A DNA stretch of 64,000 nt, taken from positions 374,501 to 438,500 of the forward strand of contig NC_134683.1 in assembly GCF_024713945.1 (NCBI RefSeq). Direction: 5' to 3'. The position numbers and the translations under genes were made by a program. Positions 25,301-40,300 of the stretch are shown in pieces. The notes under the pieces were generated by a model. That model saw only the letters and a list, made by a program, of their open reading frames with translations, was not told the origin of the DNA and did not search any database. This stretch comes from Dermatophagoides farinae. Lineage: Eukaryota; Arthropoda; Arachnida; Sarcoptiformes; Pyroglyphidae. Within the stretch, counting starts at the first letter, position 1, and each line of letters opens with the position of its first letter.

Positions 25301-28300
25301 TTTTTCCATTCTTTCAAAGGTTTTCCAAGTTTTAAAATTAAAATGCCTGAATTTGGTTGGCGATCCGATAGCGTGGAAAAAGATTCGAAAAAACCAAAGA
25401 AAATCTTGAGAATTGTTTTACGAAAACCCGATGGTAATGAAATTGTCGACGATTTGTTGGTTGATCCACAAACCAGCCCGAAAGATGTTGATCGAATGAT
25501 CAAGGAACGAATCAAAGCGAAATTACCAGAAATTAAAGATTCAAATACAATGATTATTGGTAAAGTAATCGATTTGAAACCTGGTGATGAAGAGAAAATC
25601 GAAGAATTTGAAGCCGACTTAGAATCAGCTAAAAAGAATTTGGATGATGCAATTAAACGTGCACCAAAACAGAAAACAATCAAAAAGAAAGATTCTTTGG
25701 GTAAAATTATAACGAAAATTTTTCGACGAAAACCTGATGGTAAAGAAACAATCGAAGAATTTGTCGAGGATCCTAAACAAACGGGTAAAGATATTGGTGA
25801 TGATATATTTGGTAAAGCACCGATCGTTTGAATCAAATCACGCAGAATTACTAATGTATTTTCTTTCCATTCCCCATCACGAATAGCACAACTGGATAAA
25901 TTTCGAACCGAAATACCCGAATTGATTCTACACAAACAAATAGATGATCCAAAAAAACCACGGAAAATTATTCGAGTCCTAATACAAAAACCAAATGGTG
26001 ATGAATCCATTGAAGATGTTGTTGTTGATCTGAAAACCAATCCAAAAGATGTGGATAAAATTTCAAAGGATTTATTACAGAAAAAATTGCCTGAAATTAA
26101 AGAACCAAATGCAAAAATTATTTGCAAAATAATTGATTTGAAACCTGGTGAAGAAGAAACAACCGAAGAATTCGAGACTGATACAGAAATGGCACGAAAA
26201 AATCTGGAAGATGCAATGAAAAAAGCACCACGAAAAAAAACAACAAAAAAGAAGGATCCATTGGGTAAAATCATCACGAAAATTTTCAAACGTAAACCAG
26301 ACGGCAAAGAAATGGTCGAAGAATTTGTTGAAGATCCAAAAATTACCGGTCGAGAAATTGGTGATGAAACGATGGGTAAGACTAATGAATTTTGATTATT
26401 TCTTGGTGTAAAATTTGTCTACTTTTTTGCTTAGGTGTTCCGGATAAATTCAAAATCAAAAAGCCTGAATTATTCAGCAAAAGTGGTGATGATGACCACG
26501 ATAAAGCAAAACAAAAACAACCGAAAAAAATTATTCGAATCATTTTGAGAAAACCAAATGGTGATGAACAAGTGGAAGATTTGCACATCGATCCGGGCAC
26601 TAGTGGAAAAGATGTAGAAAAAGCGATAAAAGATGAGATTCAGAAGAAATTACCACAAATCAAAGATCCTAATATGAAAATTATCAGCAAAATTATCGAT
26701 ACGAAACCTGGTGAAGAAGAATCGGTTGAAGAATTTGAAACTGATCCAGAAACAGCCAGGAAAAATCTCGACGATGCCATAAAAAAAGCACCACGAACCA
26801 AAACATCAAAAAAGAAAGATTCATTAGGGAAAATTATCACCAAGGTTTTCAAAAGAAAACCAGATGGAAAAGAAACAGTTGAAGAGTTCATTGAAGATCC
26901 AAAAGTTACTGGCAAAGATATCGGTGATGATGATACGATCGGTAAACTTCCCGAAGAATTAAAAAAAGAGATGCCGGAAGTTTTTGGGAAACCACACGAT
27001 GAAGAAAACATAAGAGAAAAACGGCCAAAGAAAATTATTCGAATCATTCTTCGTAAACCAAATGGTGATGAATCAATCGAAGATATCGAAGTCGATCATG
27101 CAACCAGTCCTAAAGATGTCGATAAAGCAATTAAAGAAGCTATTCAGAAAAAATTACCCGATATCAAAGATCCAAAAACGCAAATCGTCTCGAAAGTAAT
27201 CGACACCAAACCGGATGAAGAAGAAACGACCGACGAATTCGAAACTGACCCAGAAACAGCACGAAAAAATCTCGATGATGTAATGGAAAAAGCGCCACGA
27301 AAGAAAACAACAAAAAAGAAGGATCCATTGGGTAAAATCATCACGAAAATTTTCAAACGTAAACCAGATGGCAAAGAAACTGTCGAAGAATTCATTGAAG
27401 ATCCAAAAATGACTGGCAAAGACATTGGAGATGACGATATGCCAAAACCAATAAGTGAATCAGTGACCCGAATGACCGATCCAACTGGAAAGACAACCAC
27501 ACGAATCGTTCGTGAAATGCCTGATGGAACGAAATCCACACAAGAAATCATTGAAGAACCTGAAAAGAAAGTTACCACTGAAAAACTTGAATCTATCGAA
27601 CGGAAACCAGAAAAAGAAAAATCAGCTGCAACTGAACTTTCGAAACGACCAAAAAGTCCAAAAGATGATCCGGCTAAACAAAAATCTGCTATTCTTCGAA
27701 AATCAAAATCACCAGAAAAACCTGATGTGGATACAAAGAAAAAGAAATCGAAAAAAATAATTCGAGTCGTTCTACGAAAACCAAACGGTGAAGAATCAAT
27801 AGAAGATGTAGATATTGATCAAAAGGCAACACCAAAAGATGTCGATAAAGCAATGAAAGATGCATTGAAAAGAAAACTTTCACAAATCAAAGATCCGAAA
27901 ACAAAAATCATCACTCAAATAATTGATTCGAAACCTGGTGAAATGGAATCAATTGAAGAATTTGAGACTGATCCAGAAATTGTCAAGAAAAATCTTAATG
28001 ATGTTCTTAAAAAAGCAGTGCTAACAAAAATTACCAAGAATAAAGATCCATCAGGTAAAATTCGTATTCAAATATTCAAAAGAAAACCTGATGGTAAAGA
28101 AATTCATGAAGAATATGTTGAAGATCCAAAAGTAACCGGCAAAGATATTGGTGATGATGATACTTTGGGTAAATTGCCTGATGAATTACAAAAGAAAATG
28201 TCCGAAATCATGGGAAAATTTGATGGTAAAATCCAAGAACCTGAAAAGAAAGATGAACCTCATCATCATCCAGAGAAAGTAAAATCATCCATTCCTGAAG

Positions 28301-31300
28301 TTTCATCAAAAAAACCAGATAGTCCGAAACAAAAACCATCTACATTGCCTGAAATGTTAAAATCATCTGATGTTGCCGATGATGAACATTCGAAACAAAA
28401 GAAATCGAAAAAAATAATAAGAATTATTCTACGAAAACCAAATGGTGATGAACAAGTGGAAGATTTATTGATTGATACCGATACCAAACCAGAAGACGTA
28501 GATGAAACAATTAAAAAGGAATTGAGAAAATCATTGAATAAAATTGATGATCCTGTGAATGCAAAAATCATAACCAAAATCATCGACAAAAAACCAGGTG
28601 AAGAAGAAACAACCGAAGAATTTGAAACTGATTCTGAATCAGTGAAAAAAAATCTGGATGAAGTGATGAAAAAAGCGCCAAGAACAAAGATAACGAAACG
28701 GAAAGATCCATTTGGTAAAATTATAACGAAAATTCTGCGACGAAAACCAAATGGTGAAGAAGAAACAGTGGAAGAATTCATTGAGGATCCAAAACAAACG
28801 GGCAAAGATATTGGAGATGATGACGATATAGATCGTCTTCGTATTGAACCGAAAATATCAACACAACCAGCTAAACGTATTGATGATTCGATGGGAAAAA
28901 TGCCTAAAAAAATTATTCGAATAATTCTACGAAAACCAAATGGTGATGAATCAGTGGAACAATTGTTTTTGGATCCCAGCACACGACCTGAAGATGTTGA
29001 TGATACAATGAAAGAAGAAATTCAAAACGTAATGAATAAAATTGATGATCCAAATACACGAATTATCTTTAAAATAATTGATTCAAAACCATGTGATGAA
29101 GAATCGATCGAAGAATTCGAAACTGATCCTGAATCATTGAAAACGAACATTAATGAAGCGATTAGAAAATTGCCGCGAACAAAAACCAATCGCAAAAAGA
29201 ATCAAATGGGTAAAATTGTTACGAAAATTTTTCGACGAAAACCAGATGGTAAAGAAGAAATTATCGATGAATTTGTTGAAGATCCAAAACAAACTGGTAA
29301 AGATATTGGCGATGACGACATTCCGAAACCAATTATTGAATCGATGAGCAAATTGGTCGATCCAACAGGCAGTCGTCCACTTGATTCCGAAATGGCTAAA
29401 ATGCCTGAAATATTAAAACGTTTTGATGTAAAAGAACAAAGAGAAAAACGACCAAAGAAAATTATTCGAATCATCCTTCGTAAACCAAATGGGGATGAAT
29501 CAATCGAAGATGTTGAAATCAATCCTGCAACCAGTCCTAAAGATGTCGATAAAGCAATTAAAGATGCCATTCAGAAAAAATTGCCCGATATCAATGATCC
29601 AAAAACGCAAATCGTCTCGAAAGTAATCGACACCAAACCAGGTGAAGAAGAAACGACCGAAGAATTCGAAACTGACCCAGAAACAGCACGAAAAAATCTC
29701 GATGATGTAATGGAAAAAGCGCCACGAAAGAAAACAACAAAAAAGAAAGATCCATTGGGTAAAATCATTACGAAAATTTTCAAACGTAAACCAGATGGCA
29801 AAGAAACTGTTGAAGAATTCGTTGAAGATCCAAAAGTGACTGGCAAAGACATTGGTGATGACGCCATGCCAAAACCAATAAGTGAATCAGTGACCCGAAT
29901 GACCGATCCAACTGGAAAGACAACCACACGAATCGTTCGTGAAATGCCTGATGGAACAAAATCCATACAAGAAATCATTGAAGAACCTGAAAAGAAAGAT
30001 GAATTAAAACCAAAGAAAATGGAAGGCCGGCATGATGAGAAACCTTCACCGAAAGATACTGTTGACAACGTTTTAGGTCAATTTTCTGATCAACCATCGA
30101 AAGAGACCATTAGAACGTTGGAAGAGTTATCGAAACCATTACCAGATGATATTCGTGAAGGTAAATCGATTTTCATTTATGATTCAATCAAACAATGAAC
30201 ATTTTAATTTTAGGTGAACAAAAATCAACAAAAACAACACCAACTGCAGTTATGGAGAAACCATTTGGATCAATAACAATGTCCACTGATCATCCATCAC
30301 AATTACCATCATTTGAACCAATGGATACCAAGGCAACTACTAAAACATCATCAATTGACAAACCTACTAAAAGTGCAACAGCAGCTCCAACATTGATCTC
30401 GCCACAGAAACCGATCATCGACGATAATAAAGGTAGGTTGCCTGATTTTATTTATCGTGCTTCAAACTTTCCAAAAAAATACTTTCCTTTTAAATGCTAA
30501 TTCTGATTCCACAAAAATACAAACACAACAGTGATAGGGAATAATCATTTCAATTTAATAATAGAAAATAGTGTTAGAAAATACAAAAAAAAAGAATTCA
30601 AAATTGCTAAAACAAAAAAATTTTTACAGAACAAAAACAAGTTACACAATCGATGCTGCCAGATGTAGAGAAATTTGCCGATCCAGATAAAATGATTATC
30701 GTTGCTGAACAAAAAGAACCACAAATTCAACAAAAGAAACACGCAGAACAAACGAAAGAATTACCTCGACAATCATCAGCTATAACTGGTGACGATGATG
30801 ATGAATGGATTAAATGTTTACAATCTGAAATCGTGCATGAGGATATTGAAAAAGAAAAGGTTAAAAAAGTGATGGAAACTGCTTCAAAACCATTGGAGAA
30901 GAAATCTGTAAAAGTTGTACTTATGAAACCAGATGGCCAAGAAACAATGGAAGAAGTGGAAATTGATTCCCACACTGATCCACGTGATATGAATGAAGCT
31001 GTCAAAAAAGTTTTACAAAAATTATTGCCCAAAGCCAAGGAAATACCAATGACCAAAATTGTTGCACGGCTTTGTCGACAAAAATCTACTGATGAATGTA
31101 TTGAAGAATTCGAAACTGATGTTGATAATTTGAACAATATTGAAAATTTCGATGAAATCATCAAGAATATACCGAAAACAACGATCAAACGAATTAAAGA
31201 TCCACGTGGAAATATCATCACTAGAGTGATAAAAGAAGATCCTGATGGTACAAAATTGATTGAAGAATCTATTGATGATCCAAAAACACCAGCCGGGCAT

Positions 31301-34300
31301 ATTGATCCGGTTTGTGAAGAAATTATTCGACCAAAACGTTTTGTACCAAAATTTTATGATGATAATGATGAAGGAATATTGAATCCAATTGTAGAAGAAT
31401 TGCCTATGGATGAAGAATCGGACAAACGAATATTCGATGAACCTTCGAAGAAACCAGACATGAAAGAATCATCGTCTGTAAAACCAGCACCAAAACCAGA
31501 AGATACAAAAGATGATAATAAAGAATCTGAAACAAAACCGATTGATGAAAAAGCTGTACCAAAAGATTTATCCGTTTCAGCAGATATAAAAGAGCCACAA
31601 AAACTTGTTGCTGGAGTTATTTATGATGATGATGACAATGAAGAGAAAATAGAAAAACCAATAGATGACATTGGTAGTAGCAAACATTCAGGTGATATAA
31701 CAACTGATCAACATCCTGAAAAAGTAGAAACGCAAAAAGCAGATAACTTAATTGAAAAAGATCAAAAATCGTTGAATGATGATGGATCAATAAGCATGAA
31801 ACCAGAAAAAGAATCTTTTATTAAACCAGATAATCAAACTAAACCTGGAGATAAAACTATTGTAACTGGTATATCAACAACTGAAAAACCATTGAATGAT
31901 CAGACAGCCACTACTGCTCAACCTGATGATAAAAAATCAAGTAATCTGTTGAAACCTGGTGATGACAAAATATCATCATCAGAATTGTCAAAGAAAGCTG
32001 TCGATGAAATGATGAAACCTTCTGATAAGCCTGAAGATCAAATTCATTTAAAACCAATGGATGATGTGAAAGAATCAACGAAAACTAAACAAGAAAAATT
32101 TGAAGAAATTAAAGTTTCAAAATCTGAAAATAAAAAACCTGAAATATTGGATAAACCAGAAGAAAAGACTGAATCAGCCGATGATGATGTTAAACCAATT
32201 GATGATGGGAAAAAGCTTGACAAACCTAAAGATGAACACGCCAAACAACCAACAAATCAAATAAAAACGACGGATAAACCATTCATTGATGACAAAAAAC
32301 CCGATAGCATTGAAATTCAATCAAAAGATTTGATTTCTATACCTAGTGATGATGAATCAAGAAAAAAACCAGCTGACGACAAACCAACAAAAGCTGATGA
32401 GGAGAAACCAAAAAAACCAGATGATAAATCTGATAACAGCAAATCGATATCGCAGCCAATTGTTGAAACCATTGTTGCAGACCAAAAACCAGTAAAAGAT
32501 TTCAGTAAGGTGTCATCAAAAACAGGTGAGCAAATTTTATCAAAAACAATTGATCATCCAGTGGTATTAGTTAGTGAACAAACAAAACCAACAAAAGAAC
32601 AACATGATGATGTAATTACAAAATCACAAATTTCACCAGCAGATACAAAAGACATACCAGATACCAAAACAGAACAAACAACAACACTAGACACGATTAC
32701 AGAAGACACACATCACAAACCAGACGAAACAAAAGACACGCCAAAAAAATCCATAGATTCATTGGATAAATCTGATCAAAAAACTGATGAAATCAAAAAA
32801 CCGTTGGATTCTGAGAAATCTGAAGGAATCGCTGAGAAATCAATGGAAAAAGATCAACACGAAGATGAAACGATTGGTGAATTCAGTATTGATCCTAAAC
32901 AGCCGGAAAAAATTGCAAATGAAGTTATGGAAAAGGCAATTAAACCAGAAAAAGCTAAAAACGATGCTGAAAAACAACAAAAAATTGTCTTACGACTGAT
33001 CATCATCAGACCAGATGGTAGTGAACAAATCGAAGATCATGAAGTAGATTACGAAAAATCCGATAAAGATATTGATGAAATCGTTAAAGATATTTTACGA
33101 CAAACACCTAAAAAATTGAAAGATCCAAAAGATCGACCAATTCTTAAAATTTTACGCAGAAAATCGAAACAAAAATCAACGACGGAAAATATACTGAAAT
33201 CACCAACAAAACAAGAACCAGATGATGATAAGGATGAACATAAACCAAAAATGAATGAAAAAAATTTATCTGACAAGCCAACGATAAGTGATGACGATAA
33301 ACAACCACAGCAATCGCAACAACAACAGAAAGACAGTGGTGGTTCATCGAAACCGTCTGATGATGAATCGCTGAAGAGTAGTAAAGATGAAGAAACAGAA
33401 ACGATTGGTGAATTTAAAATTGATCCAAAACAATCACCAGAAAAAATGGCTAAAGAAATAATGAAAAAATTTATCAAATCCCCAAAGAAGAAAATGAAAG
33501 ATACGAAACATGATAATCATCAGTATGTTTTCCGATTTCTCAAACCAGATGTCAATAATGATGAATCATTGGATGATGAGGAACACGTCATTCAAACGAA
33601 TAAATCAGATAAAGATGTTGAGAAGAAAATCAAAGAACTACTGAAACAAGTACCGAAGAAATTTAAAGATCAAAAAATTGTTTTCAAAATTTTTCGACGT
33701 CAAAAATCTTTGAAACCAGAAATCATGCCCGAAGAAAAAGAAGTTGGCAAGTCATCTATTGATGAGCAGAAGAAACCGAGCGATGTAAAAACAAAATCTC
33801 TGGATGAACCAAAAGAAACAGATAAACCAGAACAATCGCCAATCGATGAAGTTGAAAAACCTTCCAAAGATGAAAAATCAGAAGAAATGAAAAGACAAAA
33901 AGTTGTGGAAGAAATATTCCAACCTAAACATGTTGACGATACAGAATTATCATTGAAATTACCTAAATCATTGGATAAACCAATACAAGAACTTGGTGCG
34001 ATTCTCAAAGATAATGCAGCTAAAGTTCTTGATGATTTGTTGAAAAAATCATCACAAATTGATGATAAAAATGATGAAAAACCAATCGATGATCAAACGA
34101 AGAAATGCTCACCATCATCAACGACAAGTGATGAAATGCAAAAAGATTCAAAAAAATCCAATGATGAAAAAGCTGATTTTGAAAAAGTTTTCAATGAAAG
34201 TGTCGATGCATTGGGTTCAGTATTGAAAACAAATATTGGAAATATGTTGAATCAATTTATTGATACAAAGCCTGAAGAATCTAATAAAAGAGATGTTGAT

Positions 34301-37300
34301 GATAACAAAAAACAATCGGATGATCCAATTAAGCCACCTGTTGATATCGGTGAATCGAAACCGGATAAAATATCAAAACCTGAAGTTCATGATTCTCAAA
34401 AGCTTGGTGATCAGACCAAACTGACAGACAAGCCATCGAAGCCTGAAAATGAATCAAAGAAGTTAGATCAAATCAAGCCAGCAGACAAAGTAATCGAACC
34501 GGATGACAAATCTAAATTACCTAAGGATGATGAACAAATCAAATTGGCGGATAAAATTGAACCGAAAACCATGGTAACCGAACCGAAAGATGAATTTCAA
34601 AAGCCTAGTGATGTGATAATCGAATCGGCTTCCAAAGAAAAAGATCTACCTGTCGAAGATCTTTCTAAATCCATCGCTGATGAATATTCGTCAACAGAAC
34701 AAAATAAACTGTCCGCTGATGATAGTACAAAATTACATAAATCTTTGCCAAAAGATGAAGCACAAGTTACAAGAGATAAACGTTTACTTACTGAAGAAGA
34801 ATTGAAAGACAAAGACAAAAAACCAAATGATCAAAAAGTTGATGATGTAGCTAAAAAACCAACATTACCAGCTACTAAATTAAGTGACACTGAAAAATCA
34901 GCTGATGAAACTAAAAAACATCATGAATTGCAGTCAAGCGATATTGTTAAAGAATCGACGAAACTTGATGATCAAATGAAACCAGATGAAATCAAATCAT
35001 CAAAAGACAAGGCATTCAAACCGGAAGATGATTTGAAAAGACCTGTCGATCAAGTCCAACCAAAAGATGAAAAGAAGCCTGAAAATGAATCGAAAAAAAT
35101 TGTCGATCAATTCAAAACAGTCGATATGACCAAACCGACAGAAGAAGCATCAAAACCCAAAGATGAACACAAAAAATCTGATGATCAAATGAAACCAGAA
35201 GATAAATCTGAGTCAAAAGATAAGCCATCAAAGCATGAAGATGAATTAAAGAAACCTGTTGATGAAATCAAACCAAAAGATAAGGTATCTAAGCCGGAAG
35301 ATGACTCGAAAAAAACTGGTGATCAAATCAAACCAATCGATATGACCAAATCTTCGGAAAAAACATCAGAACCTAAGGATAAATCCAAAAAATCTGATGA
35401 TAAAGTCAAACCAGGCGATGAAGTTGAACCAAAAAATGAGATGCCTGAAGATACATCAAAGAAACCTGATGATCAAATCAAGTTAGACGATGTGGCCAAA
35501 TCGAAGGACAAAAAATCAGATTTCGATGATAAATCAAAGAAACCAGAAGAAAAGATTGAACCAAAAGAAAACGTATCTGAGCTAAAAGATGAATTAAAAA
35601 TGCCAGATGATCAGGTTAAACCAATGGATAATGTATCACAATCAGAAGATGAATCAAAGAAACCTGATTCTGAAACCAAACAAGAAGATAAAAGTGAGCC
35701 AAAACAAGAGCTATTCAGTTCTAAAGATGACAAAACAGATGATAAAAAACCGAAAAAATCAAAAGAAGTTGAACCAAATGAAAAAGAAATAAAATCTTCT
35801 CAAAAGCTTATTGATGAAATTCAGCAAACAGAAATTCCAAAAATGGAAAAGTCAGAGTCAACGAAACCGAATGATGTTTTGGGTGAAAAATCGGATAAAG
35901 TCGAACCGTCTGATAAAACAAAAAAACCAGATGATGATGTATCAGCCTTCTTAAAACCACTAACTGTTGACAATCAGAAACCGATGGATGAAACAAAAAA
36001 ACTAATTGATGACTCGAAAGACCAAGTTTCAAAATCCATCGATGATGACAATAAAGTGCCAATAAAAATAACAGATGAACCATCGAAAAAACCTATGGAA
36101 AAAATCTTTGAACAAGAAGATAAGAAACTCAAACAATCAACACCAGAAAAGAAACCAGAAGAAAAAGAAAAGCCTATTGAATCATCGGAAACAAAAGATA
36201 AACCGATCATTACAAGTGGCGAACCTAAAGATAAAACTAAATCATCAGGTGATACTCAGAAACAACCGAAAACCGAATTAACTGATGATGCAAAGAAATT
36301 GGTTGATGAAATCAAACTAAAAACAGAAGAGGATAAAAAACCGCTTGATGATACAAAAATGAAACCAGAAACCGAAGTTAAACTAATGGAACAACTCAAA
36401 GAACCGAAATCAGATGATAAAAAACCAATAACGGTAGATGATGAACCTAAAAAAATGGAACTATTAAAGACAACATCGACAAAACCGGAGGATAAAACTG
36501 ATGGTACCGTAAAACCAAAAGAATCAAAACCAGACGACAAACCAGAAAATAAATCAGAGAAACAAAAACCAATAGTAGAAATGCCAGAAGATAATGTTGA
36601 GGCTAAAAAACCAGATGAAAATAAATCGGAATCCAAAATTATAATTGAAAAATCTCCTACCGATCATCAATCTACAGCAAAAGCAAAAGATCCATTGACC
36701 AATGTCATTGATCAATCTATCGATAAGATTGGTTCGTTGATTAAAGATAATGCCAGTGATTTGCTGGGAAAAGTTTTCGGAAAACCACCACAAGAAGTGA
36801 CCGAAGAGAAAATCATCCCAGTGTTTAAAGATTGTGATCTGGATCTAAAACCAATTTCTGAGGTGACCAAATCCGATAATGAAATAAAACCCAAAGAAAT
36901 TGAGGAAATAAAACCACCGGAAAAAGAAAAAGACCAGAAAAAATTAGAAAAATCAACAAAATCAAAAGATGGCAAACCAGATGGCGAAAAATCATCGAAA
37001 ACCACCGATAATAAATCTGATGACAAAAAATCAAAAGATTTAGATCCAAAATCAGAACCAGAAAAAGTGTCTGATAAGAAAATAAAATCAGAAAGTAGTA
37101 TGCCATCAATATCTGATATTGAACAACAACAAAAACAACCAACATTGATTCTAAAAGCAGATGATGATGACAGTAAACCTCAACAACAACAACAACAATT
37201 ACAAGGTAAAATATATCACCATTATTGTAGATTACAGCAGTAGTAGTAGTAGTAACATTAGTTGGTAGATGATTTAAATGTCCATTTATCATCATCATCC

Positions 37301-40300
37301 CGTCATCAACGTTTCCCCAAATTCATCATCATTATATAGTTATGTGTGTAATTTTTATGTGACAATTACAACCATCATCCATCCATTCATTCATAAATCG
37401 ATTTGTTTTATTCAATTGATTCTTGTGTGTTTTCGCTACTACTAATCAATAATTTGTATATTTTGTTTTTCATAAAATTCATTCATTCATTTAAATGAAA
37501 ATTCAATTTTTAAAATTTACAAAATTATTAATTGAATTCTCATCATCACATCACCATTGTCACCAGAAAAAAAAATTTATTCATGAAAAAACGCCCACAT
37601 TTCCAATTTTAAACGAAAAAAATTTTGTATAGTGATGCCCCCACATTAATATTCATTCATTATCATTTTTTCCCATTCATTCATTTCTCATCTCATCTTT
37701 TTCATCATTTTTTTTCATTTTCATTTCACATTTCCATCTTTTTTTTCTCATCATTTTTCTAATTTGATTTATTTGCAAAAGATTTTTTTTTCTAAAATTT
37801 TAATTTTATTCTCCTTGTATAGTTAAAGATGAACCAAAACAAATAAAATCAGATGAGCCATCCATTGGTCATGATGATGGTGATAAACGTAAACCATCAA
37901 AACAATTGGAACAGCCTGAAATTATCAAACGTACAGCATTGAATGAACCAGAACAGCTAAAGAAACAAGAGCCAATTAGTAGTGATGGTCGACAAATTGA
38001 TCCAAAATCTTTGAATGAATTCAAAGATGTTTTTGATGAAATGGCCGGCAAAAAACCTCAATCATGTATACCTCAGCAAACATCCCGATCAAGTCCAGAA
38101 AGTGAACCATCGGTAACACAACAATCGGATACAACAACAACAAAACCTGGTGTTGTTGTCAAAGATTACAAAGGTAATATTGTCTGTGAATATATGGGTA
38201 AGCCTGGTGACATTGATGTCAAACCTGTGAAAACAATCGAAAAAGAAGACTCGACAATTACACGGGCATTTAGTCCTGATAAAGATGACAAAGATGATCT
38301 AATTAAAATACAAGTGAAACCATTTGAAGAAAAAATTACCCGTGCATTTAGTCCAGAAAAACAGGAGAAATTATCGATTGAAAAAACAATTGAACCAACA
38401 TCGAAAGTATTGCAACCTGTTGATGACAAAATTACCCGTGCTTTTAGTTCAGAAAAGGATGACACTGAAAAAGATGATTGGATTGAAGGTTTAAAATCCG
38501 ATATACTACCATCCACCGATGAAGATGAAACAAGTAAAAAATCACCGAAAAAAGATGATCCATCAAAAGAAAGATTTAGTCCAACAAAATCACCAATCGA
38601 TGATAAAATTGGTAAACGAGATGAGCCTTCTGATCAACCTGATGATGACGATGATGAACCGGTTGAAGAAATGACCATTGATCCAAAACAGCCACAAAAA
38701 CAAGCTAATGATATTGTCGCAAAAACTAAAAAAGCTAAAGATCCAAACAAACGTCTTATCATCCGTTTCATTATACGACGACCTGATGGTGAATCAATTG
38801 AAGAGATGGATATTGATCCACAAACACCCGATGAAGATATTGATCAAATTATTCGCGATCTTTTACAAGATATGCCATCTAAGATTAAAGATCCGAAAAA
38901 AGATAAAATTACCTTCAAAATTTTTAAACGTCGACAACATGAACCAACAGAAGATGAATCGATTGGTGAATTTGATATTGATCCAAAAAATCCGGAACGA
39001 ATAGCTGACGAAATTATTACAAAGACAATAAAACCGGAAAAAGCCCAATCAAAGAAAGATCAAAAACAAAAGATTGTACTACGATTTGTAATCGTTAAAC
39101 CGGATGGTAGTCAAGCAATTGAAGATCGTATCGTTGATCCCTCTGCATCCGACAAACAAGTTGATGAAATTGTTCGTGAAATACTACGGCAAGCACCGAA
39201 AAAACTGAAAGATCCGAAAGATAAACTAAAGTTCAAAGTTCTTCGACGAAAACCAAAAATTAAAAATGATCAACAAATGATTGGATCGAAAACAACAGCT
39301 TCGGATCCATTGAGAAAAGATAAACCAGAAACTCATCGATCTGAACTAGCAGATTTGATGAAATCAGCTGATGATGAAGATGAACTGGTAGATGAAATTG
39401 ATATTGATCCAAAACAACCAGAAAAAAATGTCGATGAAATTATTAAAAAGACAACAAAATCAAAAGAACCAAATAAACGTATTGTAATTCGTTTTGTTGT
39501 AAGATCATTGGAAGGAACATCAATCGAAGAAATGGATATCGATCCAGAAACACCTGATGAAGATATTGATCAAATTATTCTTGAACTTTTACGTGATGCT
39601 CCGACACGCGTTAAAGATCCAGAAAATGATAAAATTTCATTTAAAATTCTTAAACGTAAACAAAGTGCACCGACCGAAGATGAACAAATCGGTGAATTTG
39701 ATATCGATCCGAAAAATCCAGAACGAATAGCTAATGAAATCATCAAAAAGGCAATAAAACCGGAAAAAGCCCAATCAAAGAAAGATCCAAAACAAAAAAT
39801 TGTACTGCGATTTGTAATCGTTAAACCGGATGGTAGTCAAGCAATTGAAGATCGTGTTATGGATCCTGATACATGTGATAAAGATGCTGATGAAATTATT
39901 CGAGAAATTCTTCGGCAAACACCGAAAAAATTACGTCATCCAAACGATCGATCAATTTTCCGTGTTCTTCGACGAAAACCAATCAAAGATGTATCTGATG
40001 CTACAAAACCGGAACCGAAATCGGCTGAATCTAAAATTCTAATGAAAAAAGATGCGAAAAAAACAATGGAAAATCAAAAATTTCCCAAACAAGAGCTTGA
40101 ACAAGAAGTGGAAGAAGAAATAGAGGAGGAAGAAGGACCAACTGACGATGAACCAGTTGAAGAATTCGATATCGATCAAAAATCACCAATGAAAAATGTC
40201 GCTGAAATTGTAGGTAAAACAATAAATGCGAAAGAACCAGGCAAACGTGTTGTTTTACGTTTTATAATTCGTACACCTGATGAAGGTGATTCGATTGAAG

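Larger units (their letters stand above)
23590..30160 (+). repeat. First array of ~50-residue KP(N/D)G modules
   Basis: From about residue 4380 the protein is built of a repeated unit. It has a beta-like stretch (IIRIILRKPNGDE), then VEDL or EEFE with IDP/TDP, then a helix-like DVDKAIKDAIQKK and a KDP joint. Three versions alternate to make a ~115-residue block: KPNGDE type, KPGEEE type (TKII.KIID.KPGEEE..EEFETDPE) and KPDGKE type (GKIITKIFKRKPDGKE). Exons 3, 4 and 5 carry one block each and exon 6 carries six. I do not recognise this as a named domain. The order beta-turn-beta-helix is inferred from the residue pattern only. Confidence 0.8.

Noticed and set aside
25270-30068. Minus-strand open frames opposite the module array
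   Set aside because: Same explanation: Ser/Phe/Ile-rich mirrors of the KPNG/EEFE modules. They break at sense introns and have no family resemblance.
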